From Okapia johnstoni (lineage: Eukaryota; Chordata; Mammalia; Artiodactyla; Giraffidae): a stretch of DNA of 64,000 nucleotides. Below the pieces are notes generated by a model. It was not told the origin of the DNA and made no database searches. It saw nothing but the letters and a program-made list of their open reading frames with translations. Numbering within the stretch: the first letter of the stretch is position 1; each line of letters starts with the position of its first letter. The stretch is from the NCBI GenBank assembly GCA_024291935.2, contig CM044311.1, positions 24,122,001-24,186,000 of the forward strand. The letters are read 5' to 3'. The translations under genes and the position numbers were made by a program. Of this stretch, positions 1 through 13,019 are shown in pieces.

Positions 1-1006
1 AACTTTTATGCAGGGAGTTCATTCCTGGAAGACTGATTACTCAGAATTAAGAGGCCAAGTCATGATGGTTTTGGAGAATAGCCTAGTCTGAAGTTGATCA
101 TTTAAGAAAATCAGAAATACTATTTAGTGTGACAGGCCAAGGGCTCATATTAATACCAATATGTGATAGGTATAAATATTATCCAAGGAAAGATTGTTTG
201 CAGCAATATGCAGAGAAGCACCTGATTGTGACCTCATGATGCAATATTTACAGGATGCTAAATGTCATTACAGGGAAGGGCTTTGTTGCTGTATTTAAAA
301 GATGATTATACAAATCTTACAAAATTATACAGCTAAAGAAAGCACAACAATTAAGAAGTGGATCTGCGTATTAATGTCCTATAAAATATAACTAATAATT
401 AAAGAATTACAGTTCAGTTGACTATAAGTTAGAATGTAAATATTACTAATAATTTAATCAGGCAAAATAAAACTATTTGGAGCAAGCACAAATTAATTAA
501 CATTCCTGTTATGAGTCACACACCTTCAATTTTCCTGGGATTATGATGACCCTTCTGTGAAAACTTCTCTTTTGTCTCATTCTAAGGAAAGGGAATATTT
601 GATGCCATAAAAATTAGAAAATAATCTTTAATTAGATCATTATACAAATGAATTTCATAAAATAATTTTCTAAGTGGAGCTACATGAAAGTTTTAGTTTG
701 GGTTTTAGTTTCTAAAGGATCTGTAGGCACAGTTCAGCATTAGTCTGATCTTACCTTTCATAGCACTCCTCATAAACATATCCTTTCTCCTCAAATTATC
801 TTCACATCACATTAAAGGATGAGATTTACAATAAATTTGTTTAGATGATGATATATATTTTATTTTCATAAGAAACCTTCATTGTTTACAATCAACAGAA
901 TGGTTTTTCAGTTTCCTCAAGAATCTCAGAAAAAACAAATGAAGCTCTATATTTACTTCCAAAGAACTAAGTTAAAATTTTCCTGGGAATATTGCATGTA
1001 ACTCAA
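1..1006. other. unassigned AT-rich DNA
   Basis: No reading frame of coding character and no repeat family could be recognised. The stretch is AT-rich with short A and T runs, typical of gene-poor ruminant DNA. Confidence 0.5.
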
Positions 1007-1055
1007 GGGCTTCCCTGGTGGCTCATTGGTAAAGAATCTGCCTGCCATAATGCAG
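1007..1055 (+). mobile_element. Bov-tA SINE, 5' tRNA-like head only
   Basis: Starts with the Bov-tA head motif GGGCTTCCCTGGTGGCTC and runs through the 'aagaatctgcctgc' block. It then breaks off before the BovA body. No tail or target-site duplication is seen, so it is a truncated fragment. Confidence 0.75.
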
Positions 1056-2455
1056 TTAAATATGCCTTCAGTCAATAGTTTAAAAAATTCTAATGATTAG
1101 ATTAAATAAATAGTTGGACAAAAAATAGGTAAATAAAGAAGTCCTTTAAAATAGGACATTTCAGTTATTTCAAGCCTTAAAAACTCCTGACCGTTTGAAC
1201 TGAATGTGATTAACAGATTTAAAGTAAAAATCACTATTGTGTAATGATGGGAAATTTATTCTCTGTGGCGACAGAATTTCTCTCTGTTCAAGAATAAGAC
1301 AACATTCTTATGTTGAGATGCTCTATATCCCAAAGTTATGACCACTGCTAAGAGTTACTCACAACTGGGTAATCCCATGTGCATGAAAATGCACATGCTA
1401 ATAAACATCTGGGTTTTTTTTCTCTCTTGTTAATATGTCTTCTGTTGATCTTTTTCAATTCTCAGGGCTCCACCAAATAAACCTAAGATGGGTAGAGGGA
1501 AAATAGTTTTTCCTCTGCTACAAACACAATAATGTAATCTATTAAAAAAAATCCTTATTAGTCAATAAGCTAAATTACACTGCAGTAAAATATTAACTGA
1601 AATCTTCATGGCATAACACTATAAATTTCTGTTTTTGCTCATTTCCAGGTTGTATCCATAAGTTTTTTATGTCAATATACAATTTCAAAGTTCTTCAAAG
1701 CAGAGGAAAAGAATGCTGGAGGGTCACGTACTAGGTCTTAAATGCCTTGTCTGGGAATAACACACTTATTATCAATGTCCAAAAAACAGAACTTATCACA
1801 TGAATAAATCTAAAAGGACTGGAGAATCAAGGGAGATGGAATAAATGGATATTTGACAACTGTAAAAGTCTCTGTCACCTATCTGTTACTAATATTCTAA
1901 AATGTCTCTAATACTAAGACAAAATTAAATAATTCATTCATTTTAAATTTTATAATGTCAATATTTAAATAAAAGAAAGGAGCATTGTAGAATTATAAAG
2001 GCAAATGTATTATTTTAGAATTGTACTATGACTAGGAATCCCGGATGTGAATCTGAGAAGTGAGAAAGTTCTGGTAACATAGTTATTTTATAAAATTATG
2101 AAAAGTTTTGCAATATCTGTTATTTAAATTCTAAAATTTCTAAAGCATATAGGATTTTAATTTATCTCCCACCAGTAGGTTCAATGGGGATGTTCTTGTT
2201 TATATAGTCCACTGTGGTGAAGAGTTGGATAGTAAAGCTTTATAATACAGAATAGAATCCACAAATATTATATGGGTAGATCAGATTACTTAAGGCATGT
2301 TGGATAGTATAATTGCATGAAATTATAAAAGGATATGGAACCAGATGTGAATATGAAGAATAACTTTCTGACTTACTAGAAGTTTGACAAAGGACAAAAT
2401 AATTAGCTTCTCTGAGCTACATTCTTGCTATGTCAACTTTTGTATAACAGTATGT
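1056..2455. other. unassigned AT-rich DNA
   Basis: About 1.4 kb with no recognisable gene or repeat; only short non-coding frames and A/T-rich runs are visible. Confidence 0.5.
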
Positions 2456-2463
2456 TACATCAA

Positions 2464-2826
2464 GGGCTTTCCAGGTGGCACTAGCAGTAAAGAACCCAAG
2501 GGAGACATAAAAGATGTAAGTTCGATCCCTGGGTCTGGAAGATCTCCTGGAGGAGGGCATGCAACCCACTCCAGTATTCTTGCTTGGGGAATCCCATGGA
2601 CAGAAGAGCCTGGCAGGCTGCAGTCTATAGGGTGACACAGAGTTGGACATGACAGCAGTGACTTAGCAGAGAAGGCAATGGCAACCCACTCCAGTACTCT
2701 TGCCTGGAGAATCCCAGGGACGGAGGGGTCTGGTGGGCTGCCGTCTGTGGGGTCACACAGCGTCGGACACGACTGAAGCGACTTAGCAGCAGCAGCAGCA
2801 GCAACTTAGCACAGGACAGCACATAC
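2464..2826 (+). mobile_element. Bov-tA SINE carrying a second BovA unit
   Basis: A tRNA-derived head (from about 2464) is followed by one BovA body to about 2668. A second BovA unit (2669-2810) ends in an AGC trinucleotide tail. The whole composite is flanked by TACATCAA at 2456-2463 and 2827-2834, so it looks like one insertion. An 'acttagca' motif at both ends of the second unit could instead mark a later insertion into the first tail. Confidence 0.85.
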
Positions 2827-2847
2827 TACATCAAACTGTATCTAGTG

Positions 2848-3043
2848 TGAAAGAAAGTGAAGTTTTCTCAGTCTTGTCCGACTCTGTGCGACTCCATGGA
2901 CTACGCAGTCCATGGAATTCTTCAGGCCAGAATACTGGAGTAGGTAGCCATTCCCTTCTCCTGGGAATCTTCCCAACCCTGGAATTGAGCCGGGATCTCT
3001 TGCATTGCAGGCGTATTCTTTACCAGCTGAGCTACTAGGGAAT
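2848..3043 (-). mobile_element. Bov-tA SINE, antisense
   Basis: On the minus strand the tRNA-like head lies at the right end (about 3043) and the BovA body runs to the GTGTCCGACTC-like 3' block near 2875. The motif TATCTAGTGT occurs on both sides and is probably the target-site duplication; on the right it is further repeated in tandem. Confidence 0.85.
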
Positions 3044-3047
3044 CCTG

Positions 3048-3107
3048 GTAGTAGTATCTAGTGTAGTATCTAGTGTGGAGATATAAATATCTAGTGCAGA
3101 GATATAA
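3048..3107. repeat. short tandem repeat of a TATCTAGTG-type unit
   Basis: Three or more imperfect copies of 'tatctagtg', each followed by 'tag' or '(g)agatataaat', directly abut the preceding SINE. They appear to have expanded from its right-hand target-site duplication. Confidence 0.7.
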
Positions 3108-6100
3108 ATTGCATAAAGTTTACAACTTCAATAGGACACATAATTCTATTACTATATTTTATTAGTGATTAATTGGTTTGAGGACAAAGAATTCTTTAAA
3201 ATTCTATCTTTAATATTTTTAAATTGAATTAAAATGAAAACACTGAAATAAATCTATAATCAACACAAGGTAAAATAAGAAGAAGTTGTTGCATATTATT
3301 ACCCAAACAATGATAAATATATTGAAATTGAAGTAACGCAGGTAAGACAGTCAGTAGAAAACAAGTCCCAAACTAACAGCAGCAGTGATCCATTCATAAC
3401 TTATTCACTCTTTGGAATAATTTGACATAACTATTTTTAAAACAATGAGCGAGAGTCTCTTAAAACAAAAACATGATGTTAAAATTTGATGTTTGCATTT
3501 TTATAACGTCTCAAGTAAAAAAATGTGATATTGTATCTAAGGTTGAAACTATTTAAAATGATTTGATGAAATCACATATTTGAGGCCAAAATATGACACG
3601 AAAAATCTTAGTAGATTATTTTGGATTGCTTCTTTCAGATTCTCAGTTGATAGCCCAGTTAAACCAGTTAAAATCTGTCATTCTCTATTCTAAGAATAAT
3701 ACAGTACTTTACAGAGAGCTGCAACTAAAAAAATAGTGCTTATTGTAGCTAATAGGAAATCAGTTCACACTGAAAACATCTAAATTAGAGCTTGAGATTT
3801 TAACACACGGCAGTGTGTTAAAATAAATAAAATAAGTTATAAGGACTTTTAAATTTCTTCTGACATGTAGGCCACACATTTTTCTTCTCATATGATGCTA
3901 GTTTTCATTTTAATAATACAAAATTTTATCATTCGTATTTGAGCACATAGCTGCTTCCATCAAAATTTTAGTTTTGATTTAAAATATTTGCCAAATCACT
4001 GTCTTTCTTCAAAAAGTACAATTGTTCGTTCATTTTTAAGTTTAAAGATCTTTCAAATATTCTAATTCCAACACAAGAAAAAGAAAAGGTTAGAATGTGC
4101 AAGAAACTAGTAAAGATAAGCAAAGTGAAATTCATGAATTTGAGAATAGCTTGAGATGATGCAGTCATGATGTTTGGGTGAGTAAATTCTAGTTTGTGGC
4201 TAGTTCTTGGAAGCTGTATACCAAAGCTGACTTTGTATCACCGCCCCAAGCGTTGCCAACGTATTTTTACAGTTTTTATTTATTTATTTGTTTATTTTTT
4301 GAGAAGGGTGACAGCAATTTATGTTAAAAAGTACTTAAGATTTGCCTGAATAAGTGAGTGGATGATAAGAAAGACTTTGTCTCAGAACAATTTACTTGAC
4401 CTTAGAAGCTGAGGAGTACTATGGTTGCACAGTATGGGACAGAGGATTATGTGACTCTGGCAATAGCAATGACCACAGGAAAATCCTAAGAAACTTACAG
4501 CTTTGTCAAGGATTCCTTGCCGATTAGATGATGGCTGTGCAATCATCCTATACTTGGTGTGGAAATGTGGGTGTGAAAGGCCCTGGACAAGTTAATCTGT
4601 TGTCTAAGAAATAAGTGGTCATCTTCACCACCTTTCGTGTCAAGAAATGGAAGATAGATTTGAGAATCTTGAGTTTGGTCTTACATGTCTTTGTGAAAGA
4701 TATTGATTATTAACCCGGTGTTTGTTGAGTTGCACTTATTCAACAGATGGGATAACAATATGCGATTGTCAGGAGGGAATTCTTAAAACAAAAGAAAAAT
4801 TATGTAATAGATAAAGAAATTTATCTAACATATAAATCATTGTAAATGTAAAACTATTTAGATTAGTAAAATAAATTTCATGTACTTATATATGCATATA
4901 CATATAATGGAATATTGTCACAAAAAAGTTACGTGAAAAAAATATTTTTTCATTGCCAAACTAATTTTGTGTGGGCTTATTTGACATTAAAACTCTTGGG
5001 GATAATTTGCAACTACTGTATGTTTTCATCTGTCAAAATCATTGTGCTTTGGCGTTTCAGTATTGAGCTGGGTTAAAATTTAATCTGGGAAAATTAACAT
5101 GTGTGTAGTTAAAATGTCATTTCTTATTGAAATGATCAACTATGGTTGTTGGAAGTAGATACAAAATGTAGTGATTAAACTCTATGCTAAATAAACCAGC
5201 TAAATAATAAGCTAAAATGAAATTTATTATTTTAAAAGTAGCATTATGAATTTTTTAAATGTTCCTACTGCCTACAGGAATAACATTAAAGCTTAATGCC
5301 ATAACTAAAATAAAATAGAAATATCTAATTTACTATACATTTATATTCTATCATAATGTAATGGATCCAACCCCTGTGCAAACTCTTCGTATACAGTTAA
5401 AAATGCAATAGCCTTGATAAATTATCCTCTTGATAGCCATAGATATATTGATTTTGCTAAAGGTGTATTGAAATATTATATTTTGGGGTCATATGGTCAA
5501 ATGACTTTACAAAGAGCACACTTAAGACTCATTTGTCCAAAACTTAGAAACACTATCAGTATTTTTATATTATATAATGCAAGGGAAAAATTATTCCATA
5601 ATACAGAGCTATGTTATTACAAAGTGATTCTGAAAAAAAAAAAAAAAACTCAAACTGTGTTCATTTCAAAAACAATAAAATGAGAACTTTTTTTTTTTAC
5701 AGTTGGCTACATTTTAAATGTCTCTTATCTTTTATTTTAAACATATTGAGACTATTGGCTTTTTTCAAAGAACATAAAAACATGTGTTTGGAAATAAGAG
5801 ACTGATAGAATGGAAATCAGATTAAATTAAAAGTAAACACTTTTGATTTTGAGACCTTAAGTCCAGTGCCTGATAACCATATTTATTGGAAAATCTCCTT
5901 AACTGTAACTTTGAGTGTGTAAACTAGGACTGACCTGATTGTAACCATATGTCCTAACTAAGGGATTCTGAGAATATTCCATGAAAGAATAATATAAAAC
6001 CTTCTCATCACACATGGATACTTGTAAGTGCCCTTTCCTATCAGATGAGTGAAAGAAAGAAGAGAGATGCAGATAAAAAAACTTGGCAAACAAGGGACCC

Positions 6101-6588
6101 AAGTATGTTTTTTAAAGCTAAATATCAGAGTGCTTTAAAAATACAAATAGAAAACTTATATACTAGGCGAGACAAGAAACTTCAACAACAGGAAAAATTC
6201 TAACCTAAAATAATCCAAGGAGACAGGGTGGAATGTATTTTTAAAAGTTCACACACTTGAAATGTGATGATAGAGGGTCTCAAAGAAGAGGAAACCTCAA
6301 GAGAGAGAAAGTAAGTGATTTAGATGGAAAAATCATTTGAAATGATTCTACAAATATATTACAAATATCATGTATAATAGCCAAGTGGATGTGTTTATGA
6401 TCCAAACAAGTTTATTTAAAGGAACTTGAGAAGAGGCTTGTTTGTAGATATTTTAAGGTTTACAATATGAAAATGCTTATTTTCTAATCTTCATAAAAAA
6501 TAAACATCCAGTTTTAAAAAAATGTGGTAAATTATGTCTTTAAAATATATCATTTAAATATACACAATTTAAATTATATATAATAAAT
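3108..6588. other. unassigned AT-rich DNA
   Basis: About 3.5 kb without a recognisable gene or repeat. It contains poly(A)/poly(T) runs, for example at 5631-5648 and 5690-5698. Short frames here have no family resemblance. Old, decayed repeats may be present but were not identified. Confidence 0.45.
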
Positions 6589-6592
6589 AAAC

Positions 6593-9010
6593 TGAGAAAG
6601 TCAATTCTTAGGCAGGGCAAGAAGAAGTCCAAGCTCCCAGAGGAGGAGAAAGCGGTCTGGGGTTCTCAAAGAGGAGATAGGGGTCTGGAATTCTCAAGGA
6701 GGAGGAAAGGACAAACATTTTTATTCTACATTCCTTAGTCTTAGTCATATAAAACATTTTTTTTTCCTTTAAGCCCAGAATTGATGATTACCCAACAAAC
6801 AACTCAGTTTAAACTCTGTGCTAAGGATTATATAACAGCAATGTATCCTGCCTGAGGACAGTTTCTCCTTCCTGAAAAGCTTCTGACTAATCCTGATATA
6901 ATGGAATGGGAACAATAGAATGGGAAAGACTAAAGACCTCTTAAAGAAAATTAGAGATACCAAGGGAACATTTCATGCAAAGATGGGCTCAATAAAGGAC
7001 AGAAATGGTATGGACCTAACAGAAGCAAAAGATATTAAGAAGAGGTGGCAAGAATATACAGAACTGTACAAAAAAGATCATCAGGACCCAGGCAATCACG
7101 ATAGTGTGATCTCTCAGCTAGAGCCAGACGTCCTGGATTGCAAAGTAAACTGGGCATTAGGAAGCATCACTACAAACAAAGCTAGTGGAGGTGATGGAAT
7201 TTCAGTTGAGTTATTTCAAATCCAAGGAGATGATGCTATGAAAGTGCTGCACTCAATATGTCAGCAAATTTGGAAAACTCAGTAGTGGCCACAGGACTGG
7301 AAAAGGTCAGTTTTCATTCCAATCCCAAAGAAAGGCAATGCCAAAGAATGCTCAAACTACTGCACAATTGCACTCATCTCACACACTAGTAAAGTAATGC
7401 TCAAAATTCTCCAAGCCAGGCTTCAGCAATACATGAACCATGAACTTTCAGATGCTCAAGCTGGATTCAGAAAAGGCAGAGGAAGCAGAGATCAAATTGC
7501 CAAATCCACTGGATCATCGAAAAAGCAAGAGAGTTCCAGAAAAAAACATCTATTTTTGCTTTATTGACTATGCCAAAGCCTTTGACTGTGTGGATCACAA
7601 TAAACTGTGGAAAATTCTTAAAGATATGGGAATACCAGACCACCTGACATGCCTCTTGAGAAACCTCTATGCAGGTCAGGAAGCAACAGTTAGAACTGGA
7701 CATGGAACAACAGACTGGTTCCAAATAGGAAAAGGAGTACATCAGGCTGTGTATATCTTCAGCCTGCTTATTTAATATATATGCAGAATACATCATGAGA
7801 AATGCTGGGCTGGAGGAAGCACAAGCTGGAATCAAGATTGCCGGGAAAAATATCAATAACCTCAGATATGCATTTGACACCAACTTTACGGCAGAAAGTG
7901 AAGAAGAACTAAAGAGCCTCTTGATGAAAGTGAAAGAGGAGAGTGAAAAAGTTGGCTTAAAGCTCAACATTCAGAAAACTAAGATCATGGCATCTGGTCC
8001 CATCACTTCATGGCAATTAGATGGAGAAACAGTGGAAACAGTTGCTGACTATTTTGGGGGGCTCCAAAATCACTGCAGATGGTGATTGTAGTCACGAAAT
8101 TAAAAGACGCTGACTCCTTGGAAGGAAAGTTATGACAAACCTAGATAGCATATTGAAAAGGAGAGACGTTACTTTGTCAACATAGGTCCACCTAGTCAAG
8201 GCTGTGGTTTTTCCAGTGGTCATGTGTGGATGTGAGAGTTGGACCATGAAGAAAGCTGAGCGCCGCAGAATTGATGCTTTTGAGCTGTGGTGTTGGAGAA
8301 GATTCTTGAGAGTCCCTTGAACAGCAAGGAGATCCAACTAGTCCATCCTAAAGGAGATCAGCCCTGGGTGTTCATTGGAAGGACTGATGTTGAAGCTGAA
8401 ACCCCAATACTTTGGCCACCTGATGTGAAGAGCTTACTCATTTGAAAATGCCCTCATGCTGGGAAAGATTGAGGGCAGGAAGAGAATGAGATGACAGAGG
8501 ATGAGATGGTTGGATGGCGTCACCGACTCAATGGACATGGGTTTAGGTGAACACTGGGAGTTGGTGATGGACAGGGAGGCCTGGTTGCTTGTGGTTCATG
8601 GGGTTGCAAAGAGTCAGACACCATTGAGCAACTGAACTGAATCCTGATGTCTTAGAATGTATATTATGGGAGTGGGTCTGGTAAAATTTTTCTATTGTTA
8701 GTTCTAATCCTGTCATCTTAAAATGTAAATTACAGAAGTGGGTCTAGTAAGATCTTTACAACCTTGAGACATTTCTTTGATTTACTGTAATGGCCAGTTT
8801 AAAAAGTATATAATTCCCTTGCTAAGACTAGTGAGGTGGGCAACTCCACCCCTCTTCTGATGTCTGTGTCAGATGCTTTCTCTGTCCATTTTTCACTTTA
8901 ATAAAACTTTGCTACACAAAAGCTTTTGAGTGATCAAGCCTGGTCCCTGGTCTGGAAGCTAAATCTTCTTTGGCGATCATGAATCTGACATTGTTCACCA
9001 TAAGCTATCA
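6593..9010 (+). mobile_element. solo ERV LTR (ruminant), interrupted by a BovB
   Basis: The left part is 6593-6897 and the right part 8640-9010, about 667 bp once the insert and its duplicated target are removed. The ends are TG and CA and the flanks are AAAC at 6589-6592 and 9011-9014, a 4-bp duplication as expected for gamma-like (class I) integration. A TATA-like motif lies at 8817-8823 and AATAAA at 8900-8905, so the LTR is in plus orientation. Two imperfect copies of a roughly 60-bp unit ('aatcctg...agtgggtct') lie at 8640-8760. No internal retroviral genes adjoin it, so it is a solo LTR. It shares its first and last bases with the LTR at 56027-56651. Confidence 0.8.
6898..8639 (+). mobile_element. 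BovB (RTE) LINE, 5'-truncated, inside an LTR
   Basis: Contains RTE reverse-transcriptase fragments in sense orientation: the pre-RT region 6920-7285, the 'FIDYAKAFDCVDH' block near 7560-7600, and the '[41 protein letters not shown]' region near 7890-8015 (two overlapping blocks). The typical BovB 3' end is at about 8630. The reading frame is broken several times. The RT catalytic motif, normally YADD in BovB, reads YAFD near 7868-7879, so the copy is dead. The flanking duplication is AATCCTGAT (6889-6897 and 8640-8648). Confidence 0.92.
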
Positions 9011-9014
9011 AAAC

Positions 9015-10169
9015 TTTGAACATAAGGGTTTTTAATTAAAACCTTACTTATTCAATTTTAACAACATCTAAGATATTTTTGCACATTTCCTAAGATAGTG
9101 TATTTAAAATAAGTGTTTTCATATTAAAATTAAACCAGCCATATCTTAATAATAAAATAACAAGTTTGGGGTTATCATAAATTAAAGCCTTTAGAACTAG
9201 ATAGAATACATTTTTTCTACAGCCAAAAACTTCTAAGTTAAAAAATAAAGAATACATTTAACTTTGAAATATGAAAAAACAAAATTGAACATGAGATAGT
9301 TCTTTCTATAGAAGGATAAATTGAAAGTTGACACCATTTGGCAAATTTTTGTAAGTCTTCCAAAATGCCTTAAATTCTTATGTGAATATAAAATATACTG
9401 AAAACACTCTTCTGAAGTCGAATTTTAAATATAACTTCAAAGAAAATACCTGATTGAATGACTAACTAAGAATACTAAAACAATAGGAAGTTAATCGCAA
9501 TTACTCATTCATTTTAAAATAAGATTAAACTTCTCTTTCAATATTCATGAGTTGTAAAAAGTGTACTTGACAAATTAAATTGTGTTTTCATTTTTGCTTT
9601 TCTTTATGCACTGATGATTCTGAGCAGGAACAAGAGGCTCTGTATTTATAAACAGATTATGACCTCCCTAGACAAGTGAATTAAGGAAGGAGAGAAAACT
9701 ACAAGTATTAAAATTCATTACAGAAAATATTTGCTGAGGTTGAAACATCAAACTCTAGAATTTTAATACCTGGTGTACTGTAAAGACCTTCTTAAACATT
9801 TAACAACTTATTCAGCATTCCCATTGTATTTAGCAGACATGTGTTCAAACCATATTTGCAATGTGACCCACTGCCCCCTCTCCAAATTCATGTTCATGAT
9901 ATTTATCAGTGTTAACATTCAAAAAATAAGTCGAAAAGAATTATATCTGATTGCCTATGTGTCACATTTTTGCTGTATAATACCTTAACATATAAAAGGA
10001 TGAGAAGGTACACTTCACTACTAGAAACATCTTAGAATTAGTTAATAGAGACACGCCATCCAATGGCACAGAAGGGTTATGAACATTTCCGGTTATTTCT
10101 TTACCAAATTTTATCTTGTCAGTCTGTAAAATTTTTATCCTTATTAGGCAAGATGCTAATAATAATAAA
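9015..10169. other. unassigned AT-rich DNA
   Basis: No gene or repeat recognised. A TGATGA...CTGA-like string near 9611-9623 is far too compact to be a C/D snoRNA. Confidence 0.45.
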
Positions 10170-10178
10170 AATAACAAT

Positions 10179-11232
10179 CAGTTCAGTTCAGTCGCTCAGT
10201 CCGGTCCGACTCTTTGCAACCCCATGAATTGCAGCACGCCAAGGCCTCCCTGTCCATCACCAACTCCCGGAGTTTACCCAAACTCATGTCCATTGAGTCG
10301 GTGATGCCATCCAACCATCTCATCCTCTGTCGTCCCCTTCTGCTCCTGCCGCCAATTCTTCCCAGCATCAGGGTCTTTTACAATGAGTCAGCTCTTGCAT
10401 GAGGTGGCCAAAGTATTGGAGTTTCAGCTTCAACGTCAGTCGTTCCAATGAACACCCAGGACTGCTCTCCTTTAGGATGGACTGGTTGGATCTCCTTGCA
10501 GTCCAAGGGACTCTCAAGACTCTTCTCCAACACCACAGTTCAAAAACATTAACTCTTCGGTGCTCAGCTTTCTTCACAGTTCAACTCTCACATCCATACA
10601 TGACTACTGGAAAAACCATACCCTTGACTAGACGGACTTTGTTGGCAAAGTAATGTCTCTGCTTTTAAATATGCTATCTAGGTTGGTCATAACTTTCCTT
10701 CCAAGAAGTAAGTGTCTTTTGATTTCATGGCGGCAATCACCGTCTGCAGTGATTTTGGAGCCCAAAAAAATAGTCTGACACTGTTTCCACTGTTTCCCCA
10801 ACTATTTCCCATGAAGTGATGGGACCAGATGCCATGATCTTAGTTTTCTGAATGTTGAGCTTTAAGCTAACTTTTTCACTCTCCTCTTTCACTTTCATCA
10901 AGAGGCTTTTTAGTTCCTCTTCACTTTCTGCCATAAGGGTGGTGTCATCTGCATGTCTGAGGTTATTCATGTTTCTCCTGGCAATCTTGATTCCAGCTTG
11001 TGCTTCATCCAGCCCAGTGTTCCTCATGATGTACTCTGCATATAAGTTAAATAAGCAGGGTGACAATATACAGCCTTGACGTACTCCTTTTCCTATTTGG
11101 AACCAGTCTGTTGTTCCATGTCCAGTTCTAACTGTTGCTTCCTGACCTGCGTACAGGTTTCCCAAGAGGCAGGTCTAGTGGTTGGTATTCCCATCTCTTT
11201 AAGAATTTTCCACAGTTTATTGTGATCCACAC
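10179..11232 (-). mobile_element. BovB (RTE) LINE 3' fragment, antisense
   Basis: The BovB 3' end is at the left (about 10179) and the element is truncated in the RT domain at the right. The minus-strand frame 10737-11165 encodes RT from 'GNLYAGQEATVRTGHGTTDW' through the catalytic region, which reads HADD instead of YADD, to 'MASGPITSW'. The minus-strand frame 10368-10577 encodes the C-terminal '[20 protein letters not shown]' block. The flanking duplication is AATAACAAT (10170-10178 and 11233-11241). Confidence 0.92.
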
Positions 11233-11343
11233 AATAACAATGGCAGCAGTTATACCCTGATAAAGAAAACAAGATACCCTCCTGGGATCATGGCATTAAA
11301 TATTGAACATTCAATATTCTGTTCTGAGGGAATACTTCATTCT

Positions 11344-11538
11344 AGTGTTTCCCTTGTGGCTCAGCTGGTAAAGAATCTGCCTGCAATGTGGGAGACATGG
11401 GTTCAACCCCTGGGTTGGGAAGATCCCCTGGAGAAGGGAAAGACTACCTACTCCATTATTCTGGCCTGGAAAATTCCATGGACTGTATAGTCAATGGGGT
11501 CACGAAGAGTCGGACACTACGGAGCAACTTTCACTTTC
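11344..11538 (+). mobile_element. Bov-tA SINE
   Basis: Complete head and body: 'cttgtggctcagctggtaaagaatctgcctgc' is split across the head and 'ccactccattattctggcctgg' lies in the body. It is flanked by ACTTCATTCT at 11334-11343 and 11539-11548. Confidence 0.9.
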
Positions 11539-11610
11539 ACTTCATTCTGGCTTTTCAGGGACTTATAATATCGGCTTGAATAGTTTTTCAAACTGGAAGC
11601 TACCCCAATT

Positions 11611-11799
11611 GCTGGGAAGACTGAGGGCAGGAGGAGAAGGGGGATGACAGAGGATGAGATGGCTGGATGGCATCACTGACTCGATGGACATGGGTTTGAG
11701 TAGACTCCGGGAGTTGGTGATGGACAGGGAGGACTGGCGTGCTGTGATTCATGGGGTTGCAAAGAGTCGGACACGACTGAGCGAATGAACTGAACTGAA
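11611..11799 (+). mobile_element. BovB LINE 3' terminal fragment
   Basis: Matches the last roughly 190 bp of BovB in sense orientation, from 'gctgggaagactgagggcag' to the 'ctgagcgaatgaactgaactg' end. It is heavily 5'-truncated and encodes nothing. Confidence 0.88.
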
Positions 11800-13015
11800 A
11801 CAATCCTTGGTACATTCAACACGTATAAAAGATACTTTCACAGTGAAGAATTTCAAATGTCTGCAATGAAAACTAACTTGTCTTTCATAAACTTTCTTCA
11901 TTTTCAACATTATTGATATACTTTAACAAAATATATTTGGTTGAGGAATTTAATGGAAATTTTAAATCTGATGTGATAGAAATTTCAGTAAATTATTTTG
12001 ACCAGTCCACCATTTTCAAGCTAGTGATTTTTAATGTCCTCAAGAGATACATGAAGCAAGAGAAAGGCCCTGACAACATAACAAAGAAAGCTGGAATGTA
12101 GAACTTTCTCTGTATCTTAACAAGCTAATATGATATTTAAGTGGCAATAGCTTAAATTGATAATTTGATAATAATAACATACTGTTTCAACATACAAATT
12201 GTCCTATGGATGATCTTCATAAATGAAGAGCATGGTGTGAACATTTAGTACTACTGGGCAAAGAATTTTGTTCTCCTAAACATTTTGTAGCTTAGTTCTA
12301 CTTTGGTCAAAACAAAATACATTTTGGTATGCTGATGGAAACTAATGTACCATGACATGAAGGAAAGCTAATTAATGAAAAACATTTCACAATAGCAATA
12401 ATATAAAGGAAAATACCATCTGAGACACAAATAAAACTCATTTTCATTAGTGAGGCTGTATGTCTAAGAAAACTGCTCATTCTGAAATGGCAATTAAAAC
12501 TGTTTTATTTAAAAAATAACTTTGCCAAGTATTTTCATAATTATCTTTGACTCTGTTTTTCTGAAGATTGTTGAGACTGGAAATTATTATCTTGAGTCAT
12601 TCATATCTGTCTTTATGTAGTCATATCATCTCTTTTTTTTAAGGTCTATGATTTTTTCCTTAGAGTACCTCTAGAAAGACACGCCCGTTCACACACACAC
12701 AATGTTTGTCAGTCTCCAAAGTGCATGGGAATAGCTTGTACAAATGAGCCATCTTGTTAACATACAAGCTCTGATGCAGTAAGTCTGTGACGCATCCACT
12801 CTGTTTTGTATTTTTAACCATGTCTCCTATGACGTTGATGCTACTGGTCTAATCTAGAGACTCTCCATGTTGAGTAATAAGATTCAAGATGCTTTCAGGA
12901 CAGAATAGCTTCTGGTTCACAGGAAGACAAAATATGCGATTTTAAAATGGTCCTGATTTTGAGGGACTCTCTATTTGTTTTAGAGAAATTAGACACCCAG
13001 TAACCCTGAGGGCCC
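11800..13015. other. unassigned AT-rich DNA
   Basis: No gene or repeat recognised apart from a very short CA run near 12692-12701. Confidence 0.45.
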
Positions 13016-13019
13016 AAGT

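Noticed and set aside
2384..3038. Several overlapping frames of 60-80 codons
   Set aside because: All coincide with Bov-tA/BovA SINE sequence on one strand or the other. SINEs commonly give such open stretches.
9611..9623. C/D box snoRNA suggested by TGATGA and CTGA motifs
   Set aside because: The two motifs are only a couple of bases apart, leaving no guide region, and there is no terminal stem.
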